The notes: generated by a model from the sequence alone, not told the origin. Shown: positions 8,356-17,424, numbered from the stretch's first letter. The stretch: 64,000 nt of DNA from Hyphomicrobiales bacterium (GCA_025359045.1 JANYHN010000013.1:56377-120376); one strand, 5' to 3'. Numbers and translations: made by a program.

Positions 8356-9086
8356 AATGAGTTTAGGTCCTTCTGGTAACGATCAAGCGCATAACCCAGT
8401 AATAATCCCATCACACACCAGAAAACAGCTGCGGCTGCGATGGAATTGGCGACGAACTCACCTGCAAGCCCAGGCGGGACAGTTGTAGGTGTATTGGGGG
8501 CGATTGGGGCGCCAATAATATGTGGCAGTGCGATGAGGGCCACCGCCAAAACTTTGGCCCAGAGTTCTGGTTTAATTGCGATCAAGTAGATTCCGACCCC
8601 AGTTGCCGCAACTGTACCTGTCCACCATAACTGGCGGCTCAAGAGGTCTGCCACCGGCATGCCGGGCACTTCGGGCGGCAAGCCAACGGCGGGTGCCACT
8701 GCAACTGCCAGAAATCCACAAACACCCCAGATGAGGCCATTTTGCTTGGTGATCGGAATATTGGTCAGAAAGGAGATGCCCGCCATCATGGCTGCAAAGC
8801 CAGCCCCAGCGAGCAGCGATGCTACGGTGGTGAACAAAGTTCTCTGTAAACCTTCAGCGGGCTCCCATTCCGTGCCACCTTCTTCAGGACACATTTTCAT
8901 ACCTGGCATGTTTTCGACGCAAGTTTTGGGGGCTTCAGAAGTGGCCGCTGCGGCGGGCTCAGTGGCGTGTTCATAAACCTCACCCTGCAAAATAAGCGGT
9001 GTAAGGCGCACATGTTGAAATCCTGCCAAGACAAGGCCAGCCAACATGCCTGCGACCAACGTCGCAAAGACAATTCTACCGATCAT
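8352..9086 (-). CDS. cbtA: CbtA-type cobalt transporter subunit
   Basis: CbtA is a predicted inner-membrane cobalt uptake protein found in B12-regulated operons with CbtB. The 244-residue sequence has about five to six membrane helices: residues about 5-25, then a periplasmic loop rich in Glu with MKMCPEEGGTEWEP, then helices around 90-110, 118-135, 150-170, 178-195 and 215-235. The acidic, Met/Cys-containing loop could bind metal. It begins 14 bases after cbtB and overlaps cobW. Function is predicted from comparative genomics of the family, and the context supports it. Confidence 0.9.
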   Translation of the reverse strand: MIGRIVFATLVAGMLAGLVLAGFQHVRLTPLILQGEVYEHATEPAAAATSEAPKTCVENMPGMKMCPEEGGTEWEPAEGLQRTLFTTVASLLAGAGFAAMMAGISFLTNIPITKQNGLIWGVCGFLAVAVAPAVGLPPEVPGMPVADLLSRQLWWTGTVAATGVGIYLIAIKPELWAKVLAVALIALPHIIGAPIAPNTPTTVPPGLAGEFVANSIAAAAVFWCVMGLLLGYALDRYQKDLNSL

Positions 9087-9100
9087 ATTGATTTATCGCT

Positions 9101-9274
9101 TTAGTGGCAGGGAAAGCCGATAGAATGGCGCGTGTTATGTGCAGCGTTGTGAGCGGCACTGATGTGCGAAAGCCCAACTGTGAAAACAATTACACTACCC
9201 AAAAACAGGCAGATAAGCCCGGCGCTAATACGTGTTGAAACTGAAGTTGTCGTCCGAATTACATTTGTGGTCAT
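9101..9274 (-). CDS. cbtB: CbtB cobalt transport accessory protein
   Basis: This 57-residue single-span membrane protein has the diagnostic C-terminal His motif HNAAHNTRHSIGFPCH, presumed to bind cobalt for CbtA. One helix covers about residues 16-36. The start at 9274 is fixed by a strong GGAGGG ribosome-binding site six bases upstream. It is the first gene after the cobalamin riboswitch, so the whole cobalt operon should be shut down when B12 is plentiful. Confidence 0.93.
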   Translation of the reverse strand: MTTNVIRTTTSVSTRISAGLICLFLGSVIVFTVGLSHISAAHNAAHNTRHSIGFPCH

Positions 9275-9318
9275 GTCACCCTCCGTGAGACCGAGTTGTT
9301 GGACGGATACGCCCATTT

Positions 9319-9519
9319 TGTTCGGCAGGTCTCCTGACTTGCGGGTCGTAAGCTTAGAAATCACCTTCCCGATTTCCCATTTCTGGTTCCTCAGTGGCAT
9401 AGACATCCTAAACCTCGCCGCTCACAGTTGCGGGGGCAGTCACGGTTTTGGCCCCTTTTGGGTCGTCCTCACCGTATTCCCTGTTAGGCCCTTTAGCGTC
9501 TGCTTATGGGCACCGAACA
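9319..9519 (-). promoter_or_regulatory. Cobalamin (B12) riboswitch
   Basis: On the minus strand all the landmarks of an adenosylcobalamin riboswitch occur in order. There is a GGTGCC start, an AACAGGGAAtACGGTGAGG segment, GACTGCCCCCGCAACTGTGA, GCCACTG, CGGGAAGG, and the B12 box AAGTCAGGAGACCTGCC at about 9324-9340. The closing P1 stem pairs TGTTCGG (9513-9519) with CCGAACA (9319-9325). It lies 45 bases upstream of the cbtB start and close to its ribosome-binding site, so control could act at the level of translation. Confidence 0.95.
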
Positions 9520-9701
9520 CGCTCGTTTTGGCAGGTGATGGGGTGGGATGTCAACCTGTCAACGTCGTCGCTCCTGCCACCCACGACATCAACGGTCAAT
9601 TTACAGTGTTATTAACTCTGTCTATACGCAATTTAGGGCTATATGGCGTTTGGGGTAATTGTTGGCTAAAGGCAGCCAATGAAAAGTTAGGGCAAAAAAT
9701 A

Positions 9702-11501
9702 ATGTCGATGCAACAGCAACAAAGGCCTCGCGGCGAAATCATGGCCGTGATCAGGGCGAGTCGGGGCGCATTTGGTTCGGCCTTATTCTTCAGCTGGATC
9801 ATCAACATTTTGATGCTCACCGGTTCGCTTTTTATGTTGCAAGTCTATGACCGCGTCATACCTTCCAGCAGTGTTCCCACGCTTATTGCCTTGTCACTTA
9901 TTGTGTTCATTCTTTATATCTATTATGGCGTTCTGGACTTTGTCCGATCGCGTATTTTGGTGCGTCTGGGTCGGCGTATCGAAGAGACTTTGCGTCACCG
10001 AGTTTTCGATGCAGTGGCGTTTTTAGCTTTAAGAAAACAAAATAATACGGGCGGTCAGCCAGTCCAAGATCTTGGTACAATTCGCCAGTTTTTGGGTGGG
10101 CAGGGCCCAATTGCATTTATGGATATGCCTTTCGTTCCGATTTTTCTGCTGGTTTGCTTTTTGCTTCATTGGATGCTGGGCGTGGTTGCATTAGTTTCTG
10201 CCGCAATCATTTTTGTGCTTGCCATCATGACAGAACGGGCGACGCGTGGCCCAATGGCACAAGCCAATATCACAATGGGCAAGGCCAACTTGATGACCGA
10301 AGAAGCACGGCGCAACGCCGAAGCTTTGCATTCATTGGGCATGAAAGGGGCTATGCGCAAACAATGGACAAAGGTGCAACACGAAGCTTTGGATTTTCAA
10401 ACCCGCGCCAACGACTCTGGCGCGCGCTACACAATGCTGAGCAAAGTTTTCCGCATGGTTACACAATCTGGCATGCTGGCCATGGGCGCATATCTTGCTA
10501 TCAAGCATGAAATATCGGGCGGTTCGATTATCGCTTCATCCATTATTATGGGGCGCGCCTTGGCTCCAATTGAGCAGGCAGTTGGCACATGGCAACAATT
10601 TTTAAGCTTCCGGAAAGCTTATGAGCGTTTGAACCGGGTGTTGGATGCGGTGCCACCTGATCCTGAACGCATGAGATTACCTGATCCCAAGGGTGTACTT
10701 GAAGTTGACAACCTTCTCATCATGTTACCAAATTCGGATAAGCCAATTTTGCAAGGCATCAGTTTTAAGGTGTCGCCAGGTCAAGGCCTTGGCATTATCG
10801 GGCCGACAGGTGCTGGAAAATCGACCTTGGCGAGGGCCATAGTTGGCTTGGTTCAGGTTACGCGTGGGTCGGTGCGCCTCGACGGGGCCACACCTGATCA
10901 ACGTGATGATGATGAGCGCGGCAAATTGATAGGTTATCTGCCACAAGACATTCAAATTTTTGATGGCACCGTGGCGCAAAATATTTCGCGGTTTTCTGAT
11001 GCGCCCGATCCGGCAAAAATTGTTGAAGCGGCTACGCTGGCTAATATTCATGATTTCATAATGCGATTGCCAAATGGTTATGACACGCCGCTGAATGAAG
11101 GTGGCAGCAGGCTTTCTGCTGGGCAAAAGCAGCGTGTGGCGTTGGCCCGCGCATTGTTTGGTGATCCGGTTTTGTTTGTGATGGATGAACCAAATTCAAA
11201 TTTGGACGCTGATGGCGAAGTGGCCTTAGACCGAGCGATCCGTGCCAGCATGAAGCGCGGGGCTGCTGTTGTTGTAGTAGCGCATCGGCCGAGCGCACTT
11301 CAAGCGATGGATGGTTTGTTGGTTTTAACCAACGGCACAATGGCAGCCATTGGCACGCGCGATGAAATTATGAAAAAAGTTATGGGACCTCCTCAAGGCG
11401 GCCAACCCAACCCTAATATGGGCCAACAAAAGCCACAACCTCAGACGATCACTGCTGCACCCGGTAGTTATCAGATTACTGATCCTAGTAAGAGGAATTA
11501 A
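9702..11501 (+). CDS. Type I secretion system ATPase/permease (PrtD family)
   Basis: This 599-residue protein is the inner-membrane ABC exporter of a type I secretion system. It has an N-terminal membrane domain of about six helices (residues 25-300) without a C39 peptidase domain. The nucleotide-binding domain has Walker A GPTGAGKST (about residue 367), signature LSAGQKQRVALARAL and Walker B VLFVMDEP. The ORF stays open far upstream across the riboswitch on the other strand; the ATG at 9702 is chosen because it matches the usual family N terminus. The adaptor gene follows after four bases. No outer-membrane TolC gene is linked. RTX proteins are the usual substrates, and one is encoded at the right end of the window. 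Confidence 0.92.
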   Translation: MSMQQQQRPRGEIMAVIRASRGAFGSALFFSWIINILMLTGSLFMLQVYDRVIPSSSVPTLIALSLIVFILYIYYGVLDFVRSRILVRLGRRIEETLRHRVFDAVAFLALRKQNNTGGQPVQDLGTIRQFLGGQGPIAFMDMPFVPIFLLVCFLLHWMLGVVALVSAAIIFVLAIMTERATRGPMAQANITMGKANLMTEEARRNAEALHSLGMKGAMRKQWTKVQHEALDFQTRANDSGARYTMLSKVFRMVTQSGMLAMGAYLAIKHEISGGSIIASSIIMGRALAPIEQAVGTWQQFLSFRKAYERLNRVLDAVPPDPERMRLPDPKGVLEVDNLLIMLPNSDKPILQGISFKVSPGQGLGIIGPTGAGKSTLARAIVGLVQVTRGSVRLDGATPDQRDDDERGKLIGYLPQDIQIFDGTVAQNISRFSDAPDPAKIVEAATLANIHDFIMRLPNGYDTPLNEGGSRLSAGQKQRVALARALFGDPVLFVMDEPNSNLDADGEVALDRAIRASMKRGAAVVVVAHRPSALQAMDGLLVLTNGTMAAIGTRDEIMKKVMGPPQGGQPNPNMGQQKPQPQTITAAPGSYQITDPSKRN

Positions 11502-11505
11502 GCAA

Positions 11506-12807
11506 ATGAAGCCGATCAACACCAACAAGTCTTTGCGGCGCACGCAGATTTTTGGCTTTGGCAGCATATTTGTCATGCTTGGTATCTTTGGTGCCTGGAC
11601 GGCCTTTGCTGATATCAATGGCGCTGTTATTGCGCCTGCGACAATTATTGCAGAAAGCTATTCAAAGAAAGTGCAACACCGTGAGGGCGGTAATATTTCG
11701 CGCATTTTGGTGAAAGATGGTGAATTGGTGCAAGCAGGGCAGGATTTGGTTTTGCTTGATCCAACCGAAACCAAAGCAGAGCTTGGTATTGTCGACGGGC
11801 AATTGCAGGAACTTCTCGTCAAAAAATCGCGCCTTGAAGCACTGCGTGATGGCCTTTCTGATCTGACATTGCCTGAGTCGGTTGCCAGCCGTGTAAATGA
11901 GCCTTCAATTGCTGAAATTATCAAAGGTCAAAAACGTCTACTCACATCGATTGAGGATGGTGCAGCCGGTAAGAAAGCGCAGTTAAACGAGCAAATCGGC
12001 CAGTTGAACGATCAGATTGGCGGCTTAGTGGCGCAGCTCGATTCTGGCAAACGCCAGCTCAAGCTGATCAAGTCTGAGGCTGATGGACTTCGCAAGTTGC
12101 AATCGCAGGGGCTTGTTCCTAATAGCCGCGTTATGGCCATGGACCGGGAAACTGCGCGCATAGATGGCGAGCAAGGACAACTCCTTGCCAGCAGGGCAGC
12201 AGCCGAAGCACGTATTGGTGAGACTAAGTTAAAGATCATTCAAGTGGAAGAAGATCTGCGCAATGAATCGCTCAGCGAATTGCGTGACGCTGATGCAAAA
12301 ATATCGGAGCTTCAGGGGCGTCACGTGGCAATGGAAGCGCGGATGGCCCATACCACCATTAAAGCGCCAATAACTGGCACGATATTTCAACTTAACATCC
12401 ACACTGAGGGCGGTGTTGTTGCTCCTGGTGAAACATTGATGATGATTGTGCCTGAAGGCGATGATCTGGTTTTGCAGGCCCAGATTTCACCGAATGACAT
12501 TAGCCATGTTCATGTTGGGCAACCTGCCAAGATTCGCTTTAATTCATTTAACTCGCGTGTGACACCAGAAATTTCTGGCGAAGTGACCCAGGTTGCCGCA
12601 GACACAACACGCACAGACGCACAGACTCCCCCATTTTACGCTGTTCGGCTTATCATTTCTGCGAAAGAGCTAGAAAAACTTGGCGATAATAAATTGAAGC
12701 CCGGCATGTCGGCTGAGGCATTTATCCAAACTGAGTCACGCTCGCCATTCTCCTATTTGGTAAAGCCCTTGGTTGATCAATTCTCGCATGCGATGCGTGA
12801 AACTTGA
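11506..12807 (+). CDS. Type I secretion membrane fusion protein (HlyD/PrtE family)
   Basis: The 433-residue adaptor links the ABC exporter to an outer-membrane TolC-type channel. It has one N-terminal membrane helix (about residues 18-38), a biotinyl-lipoyl-like half (VQHREGGNISRILVKDGE), a long alpha-helical hairpin region (about 95-270, rich in Glu/Gln/Leu heptads), the returning lipoyl half (TTIKAPITGTIFQLNIHTEGG) and a beta-barrel domain. It directly follows the ATPase gene and is surely cotranscribed with it. All parts are present and of normal length. Confidence 0.92.
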   Translation: MKPINTNKSLRRTQIFGFGSIFVMLGIFGAWTAFADINGAVIAPATIIAESYSKKVQHREGGNISRILVKDGELVQAGQDLVLLDPTETKAELGIVDGQLQELLVKKSRLEALRDGLSDLTLPESVASRVNEPSIAEIIKGQKRLLTSIEDGAAGKKAQLNEQIGQLNDQIGGLVAQLDSGKRQLKLIKSEADGLRKLQSQGLVPNSRVMAMDRETARIDGEQGQLLASRAAAEARIGETKLKIIQVEEDLRNESLSELRDADAKISELQGRHVAMEARMAHTTIKAPITGTIFQLNIHTEGGVVAPGETLMMIVPEGDDLVLQAQISPNDISHVHVGQPAKIRFNSFNSRVTPEISGEVTQVAADTTRTDAQTPPFYAVRLIISAKELEKLGDNKLKPGMSAEAFIQTESRSPFSYLVKPLVDQFSHAMRET

Positions 12808-12836
12808 TGCTTAAAATGGCACAGATTTTAATTAAT

Positions 12837-12883
12837 CGTTAGGTTTAAATGCCCCACTCGGCAACGGAGTTTTAACCCTAACG
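12837..12883. repeat. Inverted repeat upstream of the TPR-SPOR gene
   Basis: CGTTAGGTTTAAA (12837-12849) and TTTTAACCCTAACG (12870-12883) form an imperfect stem around a 20-base loop. It lies between the HlyD-like gene and the next start. There is no T-run after it on the plus strand, so it is not a classical terminator; an operator or mRNA hairpin is equally possible. Confidence 0.35.
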
Positions 12884-12900
12884 CTTTATGACTTGTCGCT

Positions 12901-14259
12901 ATGAAAGTTCGTAGCGTAGCATTAGCGTTTGTTAGTTCCGTGTATCTTGTAGCGTTAGGCGCAAATATCGGCTCGGCACTCGCCACCACAAACCCTGTCA
13001 CCTCACAGGCCTATCAAGCGCTGACCAGCGGTGATAGCGCAAAGGCGATTTCACTTTACTCCTTTGCCATTGAATCGCGCGGCCTTGAGCCTGAGGTTCT
13101 GGCAAATGCGCTGCTTAATCGCGCGCTTGCTTATCAACAACAAGGACAAAGTGCCAAAGCCGTTGATGATTATTCGTCTGCACTTGCCCTTGACGCTATG
13201 TCTGCAGAACTTCGCGCAACTGCACTTTATAATCGCGGATTATCACAACAGAAGCAAGGTAATGCTCCATTGGCTATCGAAGACTTCACAAGTGCCTTGA
13301 TGCTGAACCCCAGTTTTGCCCATGCATTTTTGAGCCGTGGAAACGCATTGCGCGAAAGTGGTCAATATCTGTTTGCGCTTTCAGATTATGAGCGCGCTTT
13401 AAAGTTTGGTCATCCTGAGCCAGCGCGGGTCTATTTTGGCGAAGCACAAACGTATGAGCTTCTCAATCGACCAAATGATATGAGACAAATGTTGAACTCT
13501 GCTGTGATTGCCGATGCTCAGTTTAAGCCTGCACAAGATAAATTGGCCAGCCTCGGTCAACAATCTTCGAACACTGTTGACGCCACGTCTGATTCTGCCA
13601 ATACGGCAGATCCCATTCTAACGGGTGATGTAGTTGCAGTAGGCGGCTCTACAATCATCCATAAGCCTGACTTGCCACAGGGTGTTGAACCACCAGCTAA
13701 CTTGACTGCGGATGTCGCTGTACAGGCAGATGATGCAGTTGCGCAGAATGAAGAACCAGTCTTTAGCAAAGCTGGGAAACTTTATAATGATCGTTTGCCA
13801 GCCAGCGCAGAACAGGTTGCAAGTGCAGATGTGACACCAGTTGAATCACAAGAAAAAATTGTGGCAGTTGCAGAAGTGCCCGCAATTCCTAAAAGCACCA
13901 AGGCCAAGAAAATTTTAGCTTCTGTAGTTGCTGAGGCGGACGATTCAATTGAGACGGCAAGTGTAACGCCGGCTCAACCAAAGTCTCTGGCAGCTCCGGT
14001 TGCCGGTTGGGGCGTCCAGGTTGCATCCGCTGGAAGTGAAGACGCGGCTTGGACAACTTGGAAAAATATGCAAAAGCGTTTCAAGGTTTTGGCAAACAAA
14101 TCTCCGGTTGTGGTGAAAGCTGACCTCGGAACCAGAGGTATATTCTACCGTGTGCGTCTGTCAGGATTTGATGACCAAACCGCTGCAAAATCTGAATGTA
14201 ACACATTGAAATCAAAGGGTGTTTCTTGCTTCATCAGCAAATCTGAAAGCGCAACTTAG
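12901..14259 (+). CDS. Exported TPR and SPOR-domain protein
   Basis: This 452-residue protein has a signal peptide (cleavage near GSALA), then three to four tetratricopeptide repeats between about residues 35 and 195 (for example ALLNRALAYQQQGQSAKAVD and LFALSDYERALKFG). A long Ala/Glu/Val-rich linker follows, and a C-terminal SPOR domain starts at about 375 (WGVQVASAGSEDAAW). SPOR domains bind denuded glycan strands of septal peptidoglycan, and TPRs bind partner proteins, so a periplasmic role at the division site or envelope is likely. There is no direct clue to the partner. It follows the secretion genes by 93 bases and may be independently transcribed. Confidence 0.8.
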   Translation: MKVRSVALAFVSSVYLVALGANIGSALATTNPVTSQAYQALTSGDSAKAISLYSFAIESRGLEPEVLANALLNRALAYQQQGQSAKAVDDYSSALALDAMSAELRATALYNRGLSQQKQGNAPLAIEDFTSALMLNPSFAHAFLSRGNALRESGQYLFALSDYERALKFGHPEPARVYFGEAQTYELLNRPNDMRQMLNSAVIADAQFKPAQDKLASLGQQSSNTVDATSDSANTADPILTGDVVAVGGSTIIHKPDLPQGVEPPANLTADVAVQADDAVAQNEEPVFSKAGKLYNDRLPASAEQVASADVTPVESQEKIVAVAEVPAIPKSTKAKKILASVVAEADDSIETASVTPAQPKSLAAPVAGWGVQVASAGSEDAAWTTWKNMQKRFKVLANKSPVVVKADLGTRGIFYRVRLSGFDDQTAAKSECNTLKSKGVSCFISKSESAT

Positions 14260-14360
14260 AGTGCTAATAAACTCTGCTATAACTGGCTAAAATCGCCAGT
14301 CGGTAGAACACGCCGACTTAAGAGCTTGGTGGTATGGTAACCCTCAGAGGGGCCGCAGTC

Positions 14361-15043
14361 ATGGATAATGAATATAGCTTATTGATGTCGCCACAGATGC
14401 TTGGGTCTCGTTCAGAGACGGATGTAGAGCACCCGCATGACAGAAATACTCAAACCACACTAACACCCGAAAAGCCCGCTTATCATGACCTCGTGATTGA
14501 AGCGCATCGTCAGATGATGCAACAGCTCTGCGCTGAATTACTCGGCTATATTTATGTGCAAAACCATCATTTCTTCGAGACGATGGTGATCGATGTTCTT
14601 CTCGCGCTTGGCTATGGAGGTAGACGACGTGATCTGGCACGAAGGTTGGGCCGCAGCGGTGACGGCGGCGTTGATGGCATCATTGACATGGATGAGTTGG
14701 GTCTCGATATGATTTATATTCAAGCGAAAAGATTGAAACCAGGAAGCACTGTAGCGGTTTCCGCTGTGCGCGATTTTGTCGGCAGTTTGGATGCCCAACA
14801 TGCGGTTAAAGGTATTTTTGTAACGACTGGCGAGTTTACGTCTGCTGCGCATTCAGTGGCGCGGGCAGTTTCAAAAAAATTGTTTTAATTGATGGAAGTC
14901 GCCTGACCGAACTTATGGTGCGGCATAATGTTGGAACGATGGCTGCCAGCACTTTTCAGTTTAAAACTGTAGATTTAAAATACTTCAATCAATCGGTTGC
15001 GGGCCGGGCGACAAGCTCAGCATCGACCCAGCCTCGAACATAA
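14361..15043 (+). pseudogene. Mrr-like restriction endonuclease gene broken by a frameshift
   Basis: The first 175 codons (to the TAA at 14886) encode an Mrr_cat-type nuclease domain with the catalytic pattern GGVDGIID...YIQAKR (D-x-QxK). The frame breaks in a run of seven A's at 14873-14879. One extra A would continue the protein as KIVLIDGSRLTELMV and on to FQFKTVDLKYF, which is the normal Mrr C terminus, with a stop at 15043. So a single-base deletion, or a sequencing slip, truncates a normal gene. The ATG at 14361 with GAGGGG upstream is preferred over the ATG at 14334. Mrr-like enzymes cut modified or foreign DNA; activity of the truncated form is doubtful because the nuclease core is nearly complete but its final strand is lost. 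Confidence 0.75.
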
Positions 15044-15678
15044 TTTAGCGTACACGCAATGGACGGCTCAACGTCTTCTGAATTTGCCAAAAGTTTTGCG
15101 GCGGATTTAACGTTTAGCTTTTGCGTGAACTGCAGGAACAATATAGCCTCTTCTGCCCCTAACAGTCTAAACCGTGGGGCACCGCGTTGTTTCCATACCA
15201 AAACCTTTTGTGGCTCATCCAGTCGGTGCGGTTTAGGAGGGCGCTCCTCACACTTAATCGCTGCCCAAATGCTTGTGGTGTTTTGTTCGAAGGTTAGAAG
15301 TTGCGCAGATCCGACAAATTGGAGTTTTAACTTCGGAAAATTTTGAACACCAATAGCATTAAATTGCTGCACACTTAAAATTGGAAGTTCTGGGGAAAAA
15401 AATGCTTGGTTTACTGCAATCTCGAGGCAAGCCAGCTCATAGATCTCTGGGCTGTGTTGGAATGAACGCTGATCTTTAAGATATTGCGGCAGCGCCCCTA
15501 CGAGCGAAAAATTAAGCTTTGATGGATTGGCCATGGCAAGTTCTTTGGATAGTTTACCAAAGGCAATATCACCCAAATATCGGTATAGGGTGGGCAGTTC
15601 ATTTTCCAAATAGCCGGCCGCGGATAGAAACGAATTGATCCTATCCTCGGGTTTCTTCAATGTTGTTGAATATCTCAC
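14989..15678 (-). CDS. DUF2063/HvfC-like protein, possibly truncated at the N terminus
   Basis: The 229-residue product resembles the putative DNA-binding DUF2063 domain of HvfC/BufC proteins. The segment ENELPTLYRYLGDIAFGKLS followed by ANPSKLNFSLVGALPQYL and YELACLEIAVNQAFFSPELP has the family layout. The usual first 30-40 residues before the RYSxY motif are absent and the only start is a GTG, with a stop five codons upstream. It may therefore be a decayed gene. Its usual partner, the DUF692 family protein, is not nearby. Its 3' end overlaps the continuation frame of the broken mrr-like gene. Assignment is by recalled motif resemblance only. Confidence 0.5.
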   Translation of the reverse strand: MRYSTTLKKPEDRINSFLSAAGYLENELPTLYRYLGDIAFGKLSKELAMANPSKLNFSLVGALPQYLKDQRSFQHSPEIYELACLEIAVNQAFFSPELPILSVQQFNAIGVQNFPKLKLQFVGSAQLLTFEQNTTSIWAAIKCEERPPKPHRLDEPQKVLVWKQRGAPRFRLLGAEEAILFLQFTQKLNVKSAAKLLANSEDVEPSIACTLNYVRGWVDAELVARPATD

Positions 15679-15860
15679 ACCACTTTTATGGGGTGATCAT
15701 TCGCATTAAGCCAATCAAGATCGGGCGATTGCGTTCACTTGGGCGTGAACTAAGCGTTTTGACTTTTTTTGGAAAAGCCAAAATCGCCATAAGTCTAATT
15801 TTTTTCGATCAACTTTTCTGAACTTTGATGATGTCGTTCAAGTTCGAGTCGATCCAAGGC

Positions 15861-16064
15861 TTATTTCAGCAAGAAAGTAATCTTCATATTGACGCGCCAT
15901 TCCGCTACCTTGCCGTTTTTTACAACGCATTTAATGTCTTGGACCCACGCACTTTCTATATTGTCTAATGTTGAATCAGCTCGGCGGATGCCTGATTCAA
16001 CAGCGTCTTCAATGCCTTTTGAGGATGAAGAGGTGAGTTCGATAATTTTGGCGACAGTAGACAT
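15861..16064 (-). CDS. Dodecin family flavin-binding protein
   Basis: Dodecins are 65-75-residue proteins that form hollow dodecamers storing flavins. This 67-residue protein has the family features: VAKIIELTSSSSKGIEDAV, then SAWVQDIKCVV with the Trp that stacks on the isoalloxazine, and a C-terminal beta strand VNMKITFLLK. The ATG at 16064 is chosen because AAGGAAC lies at the right distance; an upstream in-frame start would add 16 unsupported residues. It stands alone, divergent from the DUF1489 gene. Confidence 0.9.
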   Translation of the reverse strand: MSTVAKIIELTSSSSKGIEDAVESGIRRADSTLDNIESAWVQDIKCVVKNGKVAEWRVNMKITFLLK

Positions 16065-16168
16065 GACAATGTTCCTTTCTAAGCTTGTGGAAACTGAGTT
16101 GATTTGGTTCACCGGGTAGTTGGATGTGCCTATAATGGTGCTTCAGTTCCTCTGGGTATCACTATGAC

Positions 16169-16585
16169 ATGGCTTTAAATCTAATCAAACTTTGTGTTGG
16201 CGTCACTGAAATTGAGGAAATGAACTCTTGGGTCAAGATTTCTAAGAAAAGTAACGAAGATTGCGATCACGTGACGCGCATGTTTCCACGGCGCAAGGAC
16301 GAGATTTTGCCTGGTGGTTCGCTCTATTGGGTGATCAGAGGTTTGATTCTGTGCCGACAACCGATTGCTGATTTGCAAGAAATTGTTGGGGGTGATGGTA
16401 TTAAACGCTGCCGCATTCTGTTTCAGCCCCAAATTATTGAAGTGCGCCCAATACCGAGGCGGGCTTTTCAAGGATGGCGCTATCTTAAAGTTGAGGACTC
16501 ACCCATTGATCTCCCACGCGGAGAAAAGGGCAGCGACTTGCCCGATAAAATGCGGCGCGAGCTGGTGGAACTTGGCTTGATTTAG
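16169..16585 (+). CDS. DUF1489 family protein
   Basis: This 138-residue protein matches DUF1489, a family almost restricted to Alphaproteobacteria. Conserved pieces are LNLIKLCVGVTEIEE, HVTRMFPRRKDEILPGGSL, YWVIRGLILCRQ and RRAFQGWRYLK. Its biochemical function is unknown. The many aromatic and basic residues in the last block hint at nucleic acid or phosphate binding, but that is conjecture. It converges on panC, and the stop codons of the two genes overlap. Confidence 0.88.
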   Translation: MALNLIKLCVGVTEIEEMNSWVKISKKSNEDCDHVTRMFPRRKDEILPGGSLYWVIRGLILCRQPIADLQEIVGGDGIKRCRILFQPQIIEVRPIPRRAFQGWRYLKVEDSPIDLPRGEKGSDLPDKMRRELVELGLI

Positions 16586-17424
16586 ACCGCCATGTTATCG
16601 ATCAAACGAGTTTTGCCTAACCAAGCAGCAGCGAGCAGTCTTAATGGCTCATCTGGACTTTGTGGCACGGCTAAAGTTTCAGCGTTGCGCGCTGTTACAT
16701 AATCAACCTTGAAGCCTAGCGTAGTGAGCGAGCGTGAGGCAGCTCTGGTTGCAGTTTGTTGATTTACGCCGCCGCGAATTTTTTCAGCTGCTTGCTGCAA
16801 ATTTTTATGAATGGCTATGGCATGGCCGCGTTCAGTTTTGGAAAGATAGCGATTGCGCGATGACATCGCCAAACCGTCAGTCTCGCGTCTGGTTGTTATG
16901 CCGACAACTTCGGTCGGGATGTCTAAGTCTTTGGCCATTCGGGAGACGACCATGAGCTGCTGGTAATCCTTCTCGCCAAACATCGCGAAGTTAGCGCCTG
17001 ATTGGATGAAGAGCTTCGATACGATAGTTGCAACACCATCAAAAAAATGGGGGCGGTATTTATCTTCAAGACCAACTTTTGCAGGGCCTTCGATGTGAAT
17101 AGTGGTTGAAAAACCTGAGGGATAAATGCTGTCTGATGTCGGCGCGTAAATGAGTGGTACGCCCTCTTGATTTAATTTCTCAACGTCGCCTTCCTCATCG
17201 CGTGGATAGTGGCTTAAATCTTCCTTCGCGCCAAATTGTTTGGGGTTTACGAAGATTGAAACAACCACGCGGTCAGCGCGTTTGAAACCCTCGCGCACCA
17301 GATCGAGATGGCCATCGTGAAGTGCACCCATCGTTGGAACAATGGCGTAGGTTAAGCCATCGGTGCGCCAGCGCGCGGTTTCGCGGCGAAGAGATGTTAC
17401 ATTCCGAACTATTTTGGGAGTCAT
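16582..17424 (-). CDS. panC: Pantothenate synthetase
   Basis: PanC joins pantoate and beta-alanine with ATP to make pantothenate. The 280-residue protein carries PTMGALHDGHLDLVREG with the HIGH-like nucleotide-binding motif, VVSIFVNPKQFG, FGEKDYQQL and the KMSKS-like region near SSRNRYLS. All expected parts are present. Its ATG overlaps the TGA of the upstream Lrp-type regulator (ATGA), an unusual coupling of a proline-type regulator to a coenzyme A pathway gene. panB is not adjacent. Confidence 0.95.
   Translation of the reverse strand: MTPKIVRNVTSLRRETARWRTDGLTYAIVPTMGALHDGHLDLVREGFKRADRVVVSIFVNPKQFGAKEDLSHYPRDEEGDVEKLNQEGVPLIYAPTSDSIYPSGFSTTIHIEGPAKVGLEDKYRPHFFDGVATIVSKLFIQSGANFAMFGEKDYQQLMVVSRMAKDLDIPTEVVGITTRRETDGLAMSSRNRYLSKTERGHAIAIHKNLQQAAEKIRGGVNQQTATRAASRSLTTLGFKVDYVTARNAETLAVPQSPDEPLRLLAAAWLGKTRLIDNMAV

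Noticed and set aside
9162..9701. N-terminal extension of the type I secretion ATPase by 180 residues
   Set aside because: The extension is translated across the opposite-strand cobalamin riboswitch and cbtB and matches no family domain; the ATG at 9702 gives the normal N terminus.
14989..15678. Full HvfC/BufC operon for bufferin-type peptide maturation
   Set aside because: The HvfC-like protein seems N-terminally truncated, and neither the DUF692 partner nor a precursor peptide gene is adjacent.
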